NCBI RefSeq assembly: GCF_004681125.1
Contig: NZ_SIHO01000001.1
Location: 434,001-498,000, forward strand
Reading direction: 5' to 3'
From: Glacieibacterium arshaanense
GTDB lineage: Bacteria; Pseudomonadota; Alphaproteobacteria; Sphingomonadales; Sphingomonadaceae
Length of the DNA: 64,000 bases
Shown here: in pieces, positions 35,647-43,934 of the stretch
Layout: every line of letters begins with the position of its first letter
Position numbering within the stretch: position 1 is the stretch's first letter
The notes under the pieces: model-generated
What the model was told of the DNA's origin: nothing
Databases searched by the model: none
What the model saw: the letters and a program-made list of their open reading frames with translations, nothing else
Program-made: the position numbers and the translations under genes

Positions 35647-37935
35647 CTATTTTAGCACAGCTGGTTCAAACCCCGCGAGCTTGCGCTGCTTGTTGATCTC
35701 GGCACTGCAGCGCCCCTTGATCGCCTCGAACCGCGGATCGCCGTTGAGCGGTGCGAGCAGCTTGTCGTTGCCAATCCAGGGAAAATCACAGACCCGCCAC
35801 CAGGCGGTATTAACGCCGCGTTCGAGCTTGGCCAACGCCCCCGCGCGGTCGCCTTCGGACAGCAGCAAAGTTGCCCAATTATTCGCGTTCACTGACGCTG
35901 CCGTACCGTTTGCTTCTGCGCGGGTCATGCGCGCACGCGAGAAATTCCGAAGTGCGCGAGCGTCGGCCGGGCGCCCTACACTGTCGAACGCGCTGGCGAG
36001 AGTTGCGGCGCCAAAATGCTCAGCAACAGGCGCCGCGAGATAGGCATCTACGTTGGCAAACGCCTCATCGAAGACACGTACCAACTCGGTCGGCTTATCG
36101 ATTTGCATCAACGCAAACGCCAGATAGCCAAGCTTGATGGGGTCATTCCAAGTCGCCGCGCCGTCCTTGAGGGCCATGTCGGCGACCTGCCGCCACTGCT
36201 TCGCAATTGCCAACGCTAGATAGGGAGACCGAGCCGTCAATTCGGCCGCTGTCAGGCGATCGTGAGCGAACATGCTCAACAATGCATTCTCTCTAGCCTC
36301 CTTTGCATTGGTCATTTGGGGGTTGCGTGCCAAGGCCGCATTGGCGGACAAAAGTCCCCGCGCAAATTCGCCCGAGGTGAGCGACAGTGAACTATCAACG
36401 AAATCGCCATCCGCCGGATTGGGAGCAATGGCACGATAGTGTCGGACGACCTGCCGCGCGTCCTGAAAACGGTCGCCCTGTGTATAAGCGATCACAAGAT
36501 TTTGAACAGGCTTCGCCCAAAGCGGGTCGCTGGCAACGGCCTTTTCGAGTTGCGCAATTGCCTGATTGGTCTGGCCATTCATGGCATAGGTTCGCCCCAG
36601 CCAATAGCGCGCTTCCGAATTGTCGGGCTTCAATGTCACGGCACGATTCAGCGCCAGGATTGCAGCTTCGAGGTCGTTCATCTGGGTCAGGACAAAGCCC
36701 ATCGCCATGTAAGCCTCGGACAGATTTGGATCGAGCCGAATGGCGGTTTCGGCGTCACGCTTTGCTGCGGGCATAGCGCTGAAAGGCAGGTCCAAATACA
36801 TTGTAGCTAGCGCCGCGCTGTGCGCGCGCACAGCATAAGCAGGTGCGTAGCCCGGTGCGAGCGCCACCGCTTCATTCGCCAGAAAGCGCGCTTGTGCGAT
36901 TGAATCAGCCTGCCGAGTCCGCATTAACTGGCGCGCGACTAGTACCTTTTCATACGCCGCCGCAGGCACCTTGGCGTTGCTGGCGGCCACCGGCGCGGCA
37001 ATCCCGCCCAGTGGCCCCGCCAATTGCATTGCAACCGCCTGCGCCACCTCCTCCTGCACGGCGACCACATCGGCGCCGCTGCGGTCGAACGCCTGGCTCC
37101 AGATCTCGCTGCCATCGGCGGTGTCGATCAGCCGCACCGAGACCTTGACGCTGTCGGCGCCGCTACCACCGCGTACGCTGCCCTCCAGCAGCCGCGTCAC
37201 GCCAAGCTTGTCGCGGGCGAAATCGGGGTTAGCGCTGTTGTCGCGGATCGCGCGCGCGGTAGTGCCTCCTAGCACCTTGAGCCGCGCATCATGCGCCAGT
37301 GTATCGAGAATTTCCTCCGCCAGTCCTTCCGCGAAATACGCCTTGCCCTTGGCTTCGGACATGTCGGTGAACGGCAACACCGCGACGATCGGCTTAGCTG
37401 CCGCGCCAAATTTAGGGCCGAGGAGAAACCAGGCGGCGCCGAGCACAGCGACTAGCACCAATGCCGCAATCAGCCAGGGCATGAAATGCAGTGGGGACTT
37501 GGGTTTTACTGCTGGCGCCGCGACTGGCGCGCTGCCCGCAACGCGTGCAATGGCCGCGACCAGCGCCGCCAACTTCGGATCGCTCGCTCGCCCACGCCAG
37601 ATCGACAGATCGATCGCCTGCAACTGGCGAAATCCCAGCGGCGGCGGGGTAGTATCGAGTTGAACCGGCACCAGCCGCTTGCGGTCACGCCCGGCACCGG
37701 CCTCATCGCGCACCCATGCCGACCCGACCGACGACGCCGACCATGCGACGACAACGACGTCGGCGGCGTCAAGCTCGCGCGCGATGTCGTCGGAAAAGTC
37801 CGATCCGCCTTCGATCGCGGTATCCCACCAGACCTGGTGCCCGGTCGCCGTCAGCGCCTCGGCGAGCTTCGCAACGCGCGCCCGGTCGGCGCGCGCGTAC
37901 GACAGGAAAACACGCGGCGGTTGCGGTGAGTTCAA
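35647..37935 (-). CDS. Membrane-anchored TIR domain protein with TPR repeats
   Basis: About 762 residues. An N-terminal TIR domain (residues 8-130: R-V-F-L-S-Y-A-R-A-D, W-W-D-T-A-I-E-G-G-S, S-A-W-V-R-D-E with Glu at about 78) is followed by one transmembrane helix (about 152-173), a FlgO/TolB-like domain (I-V-A-V-L-P-F-T-D-M, L-L-E-G-S-V-R) and TPR repeats from about 340 on. The layout resembles regulators fused to adenylate-cyclase-type TPR modules; an immune or signalling role is possible. TTG 37935 with GGGGGA upstream is preferred; GTG 37980 is an alternative. No cyclase or nuclease domain is seen. Confidence 0.82.
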   Translation of the reverse strand: MNSPQPPRVFLSYARADRARVAKLAEALTATGHQVWWDTAIEGGSDFSDDIARELDAADVVVVAWSASSVGSAWVRDEAGAGRDRKRLVPVQLDTTPPPLGFRQLQAIDLSIWRGRASDPKLAALVAAIARVAGSAPVAAPAVKPKSPLHFMPWLIAALVLVAVLGAAWFLLGPKFGAAAKPIVAVLPFTDMSEAKGKAYFAEGLAEEILDTLAHDARLKVLGGTTARAIRDNSANPDFARDKLGVTRLLEGSVRGGSGADSVKVSVRLIDTADGSEIWSQAFDRSGADVVAVQEEVAQAVAMQLAGPLGGIAAPVAASNAKVPAAAYEKVLVARQLMRTRQADSIAQARFLANEAVALAPGYAPAYAVRAHSAALATMYLDLPFSAMPAAKRDAETAIRLDPNLSEAYMAMGFVLTQMNDLEAAILALNRAVTLKPDNSEARYWLGRTYAMNGQTNQAIAQLEKAVASDPLWAKPVQNLVIAYTQGDRFQDARQVVRHYRAIAPNPADGDFVDSSLSLTSGEFARGLLSANAALARNPQMTNAKEARENALLSMFAHDRLTAAELTARSPYLALAIAKQWRQVADMALKDGAATWNDPIKLGYLAFALMQIDKPTELVRVFDEAFANVDAYLAAPVAEHFGAATLASAFDSVGRPADARALRNFSRARMTRAEANGTAASVNANNWATLLLSEGDRAGALAKLERGVNTAWWRVCDFPWIGNDKLLAPLNGDPRFEAIKGRCSAEINKQRKLAGFEPAVLK

Positions 37936-38077
37936 GACATTCCCCCGATTTGTGTCACCACCGTAAAGGACAGCAGCCACTGCGCATAGCCCTCCAGCCT
38001 AAGATGCCTGACCGAGCAAATCGACGCATTGCGTCAACGGCAGGTTGCGGGAATTCCACAATACCCGTAGTGACGTG

Positions 38078-38174
38078 AATGGAGCGCGTTGCGGCCTAGG
38101 CACTTTTCTGACCGGTTTGGGGCCGATAGCGGAATGGCGGCTTGCGGATAAAAATTCGCGAATAGCTGCCGCGG
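38078..38174. repeat. Dispersed intergenic repeat, A-type copy
   Basis: Reads GGAGCGCGTTGCGGCCTAGG, TTCTGACCGG, TTGGGGCCGATAGCGGAATGG, CGGCTTGCGG and AATAGCTGCC. It lies upstream of the TIR-TPR gene and beyond the end of the winged-helix gene. Confidence 0.75.
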
Positions 38175-38261
38175 AGGTCGGTTGGACGCGGGCCTACACT
38201 AGACAAACTGGCTGAACCGATTCACCCCCGCCCAGTGCCCGCTTCTCGCAGTTCGCTTGGC

Positions 38262-38753
38262 TCAGTGCGCAATCACCGCCACAACGCCAGAGTCGCACAG
38301 CCGCTGCAGCGCGCGCGCCTGTTCGGCGATGATCGCCTGCAGTCCGGTGACGATGCGCGGATTTTCGAGCAACCCGCCGCGGTTGGCGAGCCCGCCGCGC
38401 GGGCCGACGAGCAGCAGATCTTCGGCAAGCAGCTCGTTGACGATGCGGCGGACATTCTCGCGCGGCAGGCCGGTTGCTGCGGCGATCGCGCGGCGCGAGA
38501 TATAGCCGATGTCGCTGCGTGGCAGGCGGACGTCGCCGCGCACCGGACCGGACAATTCGGGCGCGCGCATCAGCCGCTGCACCGTCGCGGTGACGATCAC
38601 CAGATAGACGAGCAGCTTCGCCGGCCGCATCCCGAACGTCTCCGACATGATCGCGTGCTGCGCCAGGAACGTGTTGAGCGTGGCATAGGCGGTGGTGCGC
38701 CGTTCGGCTACAAGCTGTTCTGGCTCGACAGTGACATGCGGTCCTGTGGTCAC
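38262..38753 (-). CDS. Winged helix-turn-helix regulator
   Basis: A 163-residue protein. A central helix-turn-helix (S-R-R-A-I-A-A-A-T-G-L-P-R-E-N-V-R-R-I-V-N-E-L) is followed by a wing-like D-L-L-L-V-G-P-R-G-G, and helices on both sides probably dimerise. I cannot place it in a named family with certainty (MarR- or IclR-like size). The start is GTG 38753, with GGGAG upstream. It is divergent from the amidohydrolase gene across 100 bp that contains a TTGACA box at 38767-38772, so it probably regulates that gene. Confidence 0.75.
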   Translation of the reverse strand: MTTGPHVTVEPEQLVAERRTTAYATLNTFLAQHAIMSETFGMRPAKLLVYLVIVTATVQRLMRAPELSGPVRGDVRLPRSDIGYISRRAIAAATGLPRENVRRIVNELLAEDLLLVGPRGGLANRGGLLENPRIVTGLQAIIAEQARALQRLCDSGVVAVIAH

Positions 38754-38853
38754 GGCGGGCTCCCGGTTGACAACGCGGCAATATTGGCCCGATCCGGGTC
38801 ACTCGGCAAGAGGCGCCGGGGCCGAGCTGTGCGATACTGTCGGCTCAGGCAAG

Positions 38854-40209
38854 ATGGGGCTCGCGACGATGGCAAACCGGATAGCGCGTGCGGTGGTGGC
38901 AGCGTTGCTTTCGACGCCTGCATTGGCGCAGACGTCGCCCGAGACCTTGTTCACCAACGTCCGTGTGTTCGACGGCAGCGGCGCGCCGCTGACCGCGCCG
39001 ACCGCGGTTCTGGTGCGCGGCAATACGATCGCCGCGATCGGCGCAAGCGCGACGAGCAAGACCGCGACGGTGATCGACGGACATGGCCGCACCCTGATGC
39101 CCGGGCTGATCGACAATCACGTCCACATCACGATGGGTGCGAGCAGCCAGGCCGATCTGGTCGATCCCAGGGTCACGCCCGAAATGCTGCAGGCGCGCGG
39201 GCAGGCGGAGGCAGAGGCGATGCTACTACGCGGCTTTACCGCAGTGCGCGACATGGGTGGACCAATCTTCGCGATCAAGGCGACGATCGACAGCGGCAAG
39301 TCGGTTGGTCCGCGTATCTGGCCGAGCGGGGCGATGGTGTCGCAGACGTCGGGGCATGGCGACGGGCGGCTGCCGAACGAGCGCTCGCGGCGCTGGGGCG
39401 GTGAAGTGTCGCGCGGTGAGCTGCTCGGCGCCTATTACATCGCCGACGGTCGCGCCGAGGTGCTGACCGCGGTGCGCGAGGACCTCCGCGCGGGGGCGTC
39501 ACAGATCAAGGTGATGGCGGGCGGGGGTGCGGCCAGCGCGTACGACCCGCTCGACGTCGCACAATACACGTTCGACGAACTGCGCGCGGCGGTCGAGGCG
39601 GCGGACGACTGGAACACCTACGTTACTGTCCATGCTTATACCCCCAAGGCGGTGCGGCGTGCCGTCGATGCCGGGGTCAAGTGTATCGAGCATGGCCAGC
39701 TGCTCGACGAGGCTACGGTCGAGCTACTCGCCGAAAAGGGTATCTGGCTGAGCCTGCAGGTGCTCGACCCCGCGCCGCCGACCGCACCGGAGTCGACGCG
39801 TGCGAAGAAGCTGCAGGTCGTCGACGGCACCGATGCTGCGTACCGGTGGGCGAAGCAATATCATGTCAAACTGGCGTGGGGGACCGACTTCCTCTTCAAC
39901 GTCAAACAAAACGTCAACCAGGGCAAGGACATCACCAAGCTGGCGAAATGGTTCACCCCGCCCGAGATCCTCAAGATGGTGACGCACGACAACGCCGAAT
40001 TGCTCGCGATGTCGGGGCCGCGGACGCCGTATGCCGGCAAGCTGGGAGTGGTCGAGACCGGCGCGCTAGCGGACCTCATCCTCGTGGACGGCGACCCTAC
40101 GCATGACATCAACCTCGTCGCCGATCCGGCGAAGACGTTCGTGGTCATCATGAAGGACGGCAAAATCTACAAGAACATCACTACGGGCGGGGTCAACAGC
40201 GCGCGATAG
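38854..40209 (+). CDS. Exported metal-dependent amidohydrolase
   Basis: A 451-residue amidohydrolase-superfamily enzyme. A signal peptide (ending T-P-A-L-A-Q) suggests a periplasmic location. Metal site residues: H-x-H in D-N-H-V-H-I-T, a probable carboxylated Lys in I-K-V-M-A-G-G, the V-H-A-Y-T and C-I-E-H-G histidines, and the final Asp in W-G-T-D-F. It belongs with the imidazolonepropionase-like / Xaa-Pro-dipeptidase group of hydrolases. ATG 38854 is used; ATG 38869, with GGGG upstream, is equally likely. It is divergent from the winged-helix regulator. Confidence 0.85.
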   Translation: MGLATMANRIARAVVAALLSTPALAQTSPETLFTNVRVFDGSGAPLTAPTAVLVRGNTIAAIGASATSKTATVIDGHGRTLMPGLIDNHVHITMGASSQADLVDPRVTPEMLQARGQAEAEAMLLRGFTAVRDMGGPIFAIKATIDSGKSVGPRIWPSGAMVSQTSGHGDGRLPNERSRRWGGEVSRGELLGAYYIADGRAEVLTAVREDLRAGASQIKVMAGGGAASAYDPLDVAQYTFDELRAAVEAADDWNTYVTVHAYTPKAVRRAVDAGVKCIEHGQLLDEATVELLAEKGIWLSLQVLDPAPPTAPESTRAKKLQVVDGTDAAYRWAKQYHVKLAWGTDFLFNVKQNVNQGKDITKLAKWFTPPEILKMVTHDNAELLAMSGPRTPYAGKLGVVETGALADLILVDGDPTHDINLVADPAKTFVVIMKDGKIYKNITTGGVNSAR

Positions 40210-40631
40210 CACCCTGCGAAACGAGATTGCCGCCGGATTAGTGGCAAACGACGTAGCATCCGTTCGCGGATGTTGCCCGGTCGGCGGCGGCTCATGAACC
40301 CAGTCGTCGCCGACCGACGATCGACTGTGTTGTGAATCGTCGACCGTTGATTAGGCGCAGCGGACGTTCAAGCGGGCAGGACTTGGTTGAGCCAAGGCTT
40401 GACTCCAGAGCAATACCGAAGGTGTCCGCAGTCGGGGCACGGCAACCAGTCGACAAATGTCGCGGTTGGGGCGCGTTACGTAATAGGCGCTTTGATGTCC
40501 GGCATGGGGCCGTTTGCGGAATGGCCGGTTTCGGGAGCAGGTTTAGCGTAAGCAGACCTTGGCCTACGCCATATCGCATCAAAGTTCGACGCGAGCAGCG
40601 GCCAAGGATTGTTTACCGGGCTCGCGGCCCA
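40210..40631. other. Non-coding stretch between amidohydrolase and the export operon
   Basis: No convincing gene. It holds a 6-bp hairpin with a TTCG loop at 40257-40272 (CATCCG/CGGATG), a candidate end signal for the amidohydrolase transcript, and a copy of the dispersed repeat at 40465-40560. Confidence 0.55.
40465..40560. repeat. Dispersed intergenic repeat, A-type copy
   Basis: Reads GTTGGGGCGCGTTACG, TAATAGGCGC, TGGGGCCGTTTGCGGAATGG and GGTTTCGGG. It is somewhat more diverged than the copies at 26145, 35484 and 38078. Confidence 0.7.
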
Positions 40632-41744
40632 TCAAGTTTTCGGAACCAGCGCGCTGGCGTGGCACATGCGCCAGCCAGCGGCCGCGCTATAGATTGCAGA
40701 AAGTGCAAGCAACCATAACAAGTGGCCGGTGACCTCATCAAGACTGGCGCCCATCTGACCCAGCGCGATGAAGATGTGGATGCCGCTGGTGGATGGAGAC
40801 AGATGCGCCAGCGCGGCGACCCAGCCGGGCATCGATGCCAGCGGCCATGCAGCGCCGGACATGAAAAACAACAGCAGCGACGTCGGCGCAAGCAAGGTCA
40901 TCGGCTGGTCCTCGCGCGCGAAGCAACTGCCGATCAGCAGTCCCAGCGCGGATACCGCTGCCGCGTACAGCGGCATTGCCAGCAGCATGGCGGTGACATT
41001 CGGGTGATGCGGGACATCCTGCAGCCAGTAGACCACCCCCTGATAGTAGAGCGCCGTCAGCGTGCCGAGAAAAGTGAATGCGGCCCAGGCGCCGAGAAAT
41101 GCGGCGAGCGAAAGCTGCGGCGTAAGCTGCGCGCGGCGACGAGCGGCCCAGATGGCCGCGCCGAACAACAGGGTTTGCTGGATGATGATGCCCGCAACCG
41201 CCGGAAACACATAGTCGCCGTAGCCGGCGCGTGTGTTGAACAGCGGCCGCATGACGATGGTCAATGGCGGTGCAGCGTGGACCGCGGCGGCCAGTGGTTC
41301 GATCCATTCGCCGATGGCACCGCCAACGGCGCCGCTGAGCGCGGTGCCGATCTCCTTCGCGCGTAGCGGGTTGGTGCCGTTGACAATGATCGCGACGCCG
41401 CCGGGGGTTTGCCCGGCAATGCTGCGCCCCAGCCCCGCTTCGATGAGGATAATGCCGTCGGCCTCGCGGTCGCGCGACAGCGCAGCTGCCGCGGTAAGAT
41501 CGGGCGCTTCGGCGATTATGCTTACCGCGCGCGCCGCGGCAAGGTTGCGCAGCAGCGCGCGGCTGAGCGTACTACGATCGAGATCGACCACCACGATCGG
41601 CACACCGCTGGCGGCCTGGTGTGCGTACGGCGCTGGATAGAAGAAGCCATAGAACAGGACGGCCACGACCATCGTGAACAGCAGCACGCGCGTCGTCGCC
41701 ACGTCGACCAGCGTATCGGCAAAGGTGCGGGCAAAGTGCTGCAC
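40632..41744 (-). CDS. ABC-2 type export permease, second of a pair
   Basis: A 370-residue membrane protein: one N-terminal transmembrane helix (L-L-F-T-M-V-V-A-V-L-F-Y-G-F-F), a long extracytoplasmic region (V-V-D-L-D-R-S-T-L-S-R-A-L), then five or six C-terminal helices, the YhhJ/YbhR-type ABC-2 layout. The start is GTG 41744, 1 nt after the stop of the sister permease. With that permease, the HlyD protein and TolC it would form a tripartite exporter. No ATPase gene is present in the operon. The substrate is unknown. Confidence 0.87.
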   Translation of the reverse strand: MQHFARTFADTLVDVATTRVLLFTMVVAVLFYGFFYPAPYAHQAASGVPIVVVDLDRSTLSRALLRNLAAARAVSIIAEAPDLTAAAALSRDREADGIILIEAGLGRSIAGQTPGGVAIIVNGTNPLRAKEIGTALSGAVGGAIGEWIEPLAAAVHAAPPLTIVMRPLFNTRAGYGDYVFPAVAGIIIQQTLLFGAAIWAARRRAQLTPQLSLAAFLGAWAAFTFLGTLTALYYQGVVYWLQDVPHHPNVTAMLLAMPLYAAAVSALGLLIGSCFAREDQPMTLLAPTSLLLFFMSGAAWPLASMPGWVAALAHLSPSTSGIHIFIALGQMGASLDEVTGHLLWLLALSAIYSAAAGWRMCHASALVPKT

Positions 41745-41745
41745 G

Positions 41746-42897
41746 TCAGACGGCTACCGGCGCGCCCGCACGACGGCGAAAAAGCACGAGGGCCAGCGCC
41801 GCTGGCACCAGCGTATAGCCGGCCAAAAGGACAAGTGGCGACAACGCGGTGACGGGCAGCGCGCCGACGAACTGGTCCATCTGGATGCGGAGATAGGCGG
41901 TGAACGGCAAGCCGCTGCTCCACGCGCGCGCAAAGCCATTGGCGCCGTTGAGTGATAGCGTTGCACCCGAATAGGCCAGCGCCGAGCCGGCGTAGACTGC
42001 GCTGACCGATACCGCCGTGTTGATTTCGCGCGTCACCGCAATCAGCAACGTCGAAATCGATGCTGACGCCGTGAGCAACAGGATGTGAGCGAGCACGATC
42101 AGCGCCAGCGAACCGAGTGGTTGCCAGCCGCGTGCGCCGACCAGCCAAAGCAGCCACACCAGGCTCCACAGCGACAGCATTGCGATGTGCGGCGCCAAGC
42201 TGCCCGCGAGCACGGCAGCACTTTGCGATAGCGATCGCACGCACCCCAGCGAACCGTTGAATGCCAGCCTGCCGACCACTGCGGCTGCCACACAGCAGGC
42301 CAGCAAATGCAGCACGCCCGGGTTGATCAGCGATTGAAGATACCATTCATAGCTGATTTCGGGATTGAGCAGGATCGACGCCTGCACCTTGGGCACTTGC
42401 AAGCGCAAGTCGGGTGCGCCGCGCTGGCGCAGCGCGATGGCTCCGTGTTCTGCTGCAACTGCCTTGACGGCAGCTTCGAGCCCACTGCCCGCCGTACTGC
42501 CTATGCTGAGGTAGGACGCATTGTAGAATATGAACACCGCCGGCCGCGACCAGCGTGTCAGCCCATCCCCGGCACCTTTGGGGATCAGCAGGATGGCCCA
42601 GACCTTGCCGCTTCGGACCAGGTGTTGCGCTTCGTCCAGCGTGGCCGGGTTGGCCGCGACGGTGATCGCCGCGACGCCAACCGCCGCCGTCGCAATGTCG
42701 CGGCTGAACGCGCTGTGATCCTGATCGACAATTGCGACGGGCAAGTGCCGCGGCACGCCCGAAAACAGCATCGCCGCGACAATGACGATGACCGCCAGCG
42801 GCATGATCGTGATCATCGCCAGCGCGAGCCGGTCGCGACGCAAGTATGTCAGTTCATGCCCGACCGCGTCGACAAAGGTCCGGGCGATGCTGGCCAT
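41746..42897 (-). CDS. ABC-2 type export permease, first of a pair
   Basis: A 383-residue protein with the same topology as its neighbour: an N-terminal helix (L-A-M-I-T-I-M-P-L-A-V-I-V-I-V-A-A-M-L-F), an extracytoplasmic domain (V-A-I-V-D-Q-D-H-S-A-F-S-R) and C-terminal helices. The two permeases are distant paralogs and may form a heterodimer. The ATG at 42897 shares a base with the HlyD stop (TGATG), so translation is coupled. Confidence 0.87.
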   Translation of the reverse strand: MASIARTFVDAVGHELTYLRRDRLALAMITIMPLAVIVIVAAMLFSGVPRHLPVAIVDQDHSAFSRDIATAAVGVAAITVAANPATLDEAQHLVRSGKVWAILLIPKGAGDGLTRWSRPAVFIFYNASYLSIGSTAGSGLEAAVKAVAAEHGAIALRQRGAPDLRLQVPKVQASILLNPEISYEWYLQSLINPGVLHLLACCVAAAVVGRLAFNGSLGCVRSLSQSAAVLAGSLAPHIAMLSLWSLVWLLWLVGARGWQPLGSLALIVLAHILLLTASASISTLLIAVTREINTAVSVSAVYAGSALAYSGATLSLNGANGFARAWSSGLPFTAYLRIQMDQFVGALPVTALSPLVLLAGYTLVPAALALVLFRRRAGAPVAV

Positions 42898-43934
42898 CAA
42901 CGCGCCGATTGTGGCCAGTCGAATAGCACGCTCATGCCCGGCCGCAGCCCGACGATTGGCGCCATTGGCACCACCTGGACCTCGAAACTGTGAATGTCAT
43001 AGCCGCTCGATTGCCGCGTTGCGCGCCAGGTCGCGAACTCGCCGCGCGGCGCGATATGTTCGACTCGGAAGCGGGCGTCGGCAAGTTTGAGCGCCGGCAC
43101 CGCACCGCGCAGTTCGGTGCCATGCTTGACGGCGTTGAACTGATCTTCGCGCAAATTCAGCACAACATGGAGACGCGTCATGTCAATGATCTGGAACACC
43201 GGCACACCGGGAAAAACGACTTCGCCAACTTCACCAAGCCGGCGCGCGACCTCCCCGCCGATCGGCGCGGTCAGCTGCATTTCGCTGCCAAGCGTGCGCG
43301 CCAGATCAGCGGTGGCTTGCGCAACGGCGACTTGCGATGCCGCGACAACCTTGTCCTGTTGGCGTAGCCCAGCGACAAGCTTGAGGTATTGCTGGCGCGC
43401 CGCTTCTGCCTGCGCCGCGCTGCTCAACTGCGCAGCGGTGATTTCGTCACGGCGCTGCGCGGAAATCACGCCTTCGCGGAACAGCGTGTCGGCGCGGCGG
43501 CTGCTTGTGGCGGCGAGATTGGCGACGGCTTGTGCCGCATCCCACACCGCTTTGACCGAGGCGATGTCTTCGGGACGCGCGCCAGTGTTGACGAGCGACT
43601 CCAGCGCCTTTGCCCCTGTGACCGCCGCTGCCGTCTGCCGTTCGCTCGCGGCGATTTCGGGCACCGACAATTTGGCCAGCACTTGGCCAGCAGCAACCAT
43701 GTCGCCTTCCTTGGCAGTGAGGCTGGCGATACGGCCTATCGCCTTGGCCGCAACATTGACTTCATCGGCTTCGACCATGCCCTGGATCTGGTCGGGGGCC
43801 GGGCGCGTGGCGCGCCACAAGCCGAAGCCGATGATGACGACCGCGATCAGAAACACGAGCAGCACGAGACGGCGGCGGTTCGTTGCTGGCGGTGTGTCGG
43901 CGTCGGCAGTGCCAACGGTCGTATCGTCGGTCAT
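42897..43934 (-). CDS. HlyD-family membrane fusion protein
   Basis: A 345-residue periplasmic adaptor: an N-terminal membrane anchor (L-V-L-L-V-F-L-I-A-V-V-I-I-G-F-G-L), a lipoyl-like half (G-R-I-A-S-L-T-A-K-E-G-D-M-V-A-A-G-Q-V-L-A-K-L), a helical hairpin and a beta-barrel domain. It links the ABC-2 permeases to the TolC channel. The start overlaps the tolC-like stop by 4 bases (ATGA). The order adaptor after TolC and before two permeases is the usual one for such exporters. Confidence 0.9.
   Translation of the reverse strand: MTDDTTVGTADADTPPATNRRRLVLLVFLIAVVIIGFGLWRATRPAPDQIQGMVEADEVNVAAKAIGRIASLTAKEGDMVAAGQVLAKLSVPEIAASERQTAAAVTGAKALESLVNTGARPEDIASVKAVWDAAQAVANLAATSSRRADTLFREGVISAQRRDEITAAQLSSAAQAEAARQQYLKLVAGLRQQDKVVAASQVAVAQATADLARTLGSEMQLTAPIGGEVARRLGEVGEVVFPGVPVFQIIDMTRLHVVLNLREDQFNAVKHGTELRGAVPALKLADARFRVEHIAPRGEFATWRATRQSSGYDIHSFEVQVVPMAPIVGLRPGMSVLFDWPQSAR

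Noticed and set aside
40292-40582. 96-residue minus-strand frame
   Set aside because: It is produced by the dispersed repeat; the frames over the copies at 26 kb and 40 kb give similar K-x-A-I-P-x-T-A-P peptides, which reflects shared DNA and not a protein.
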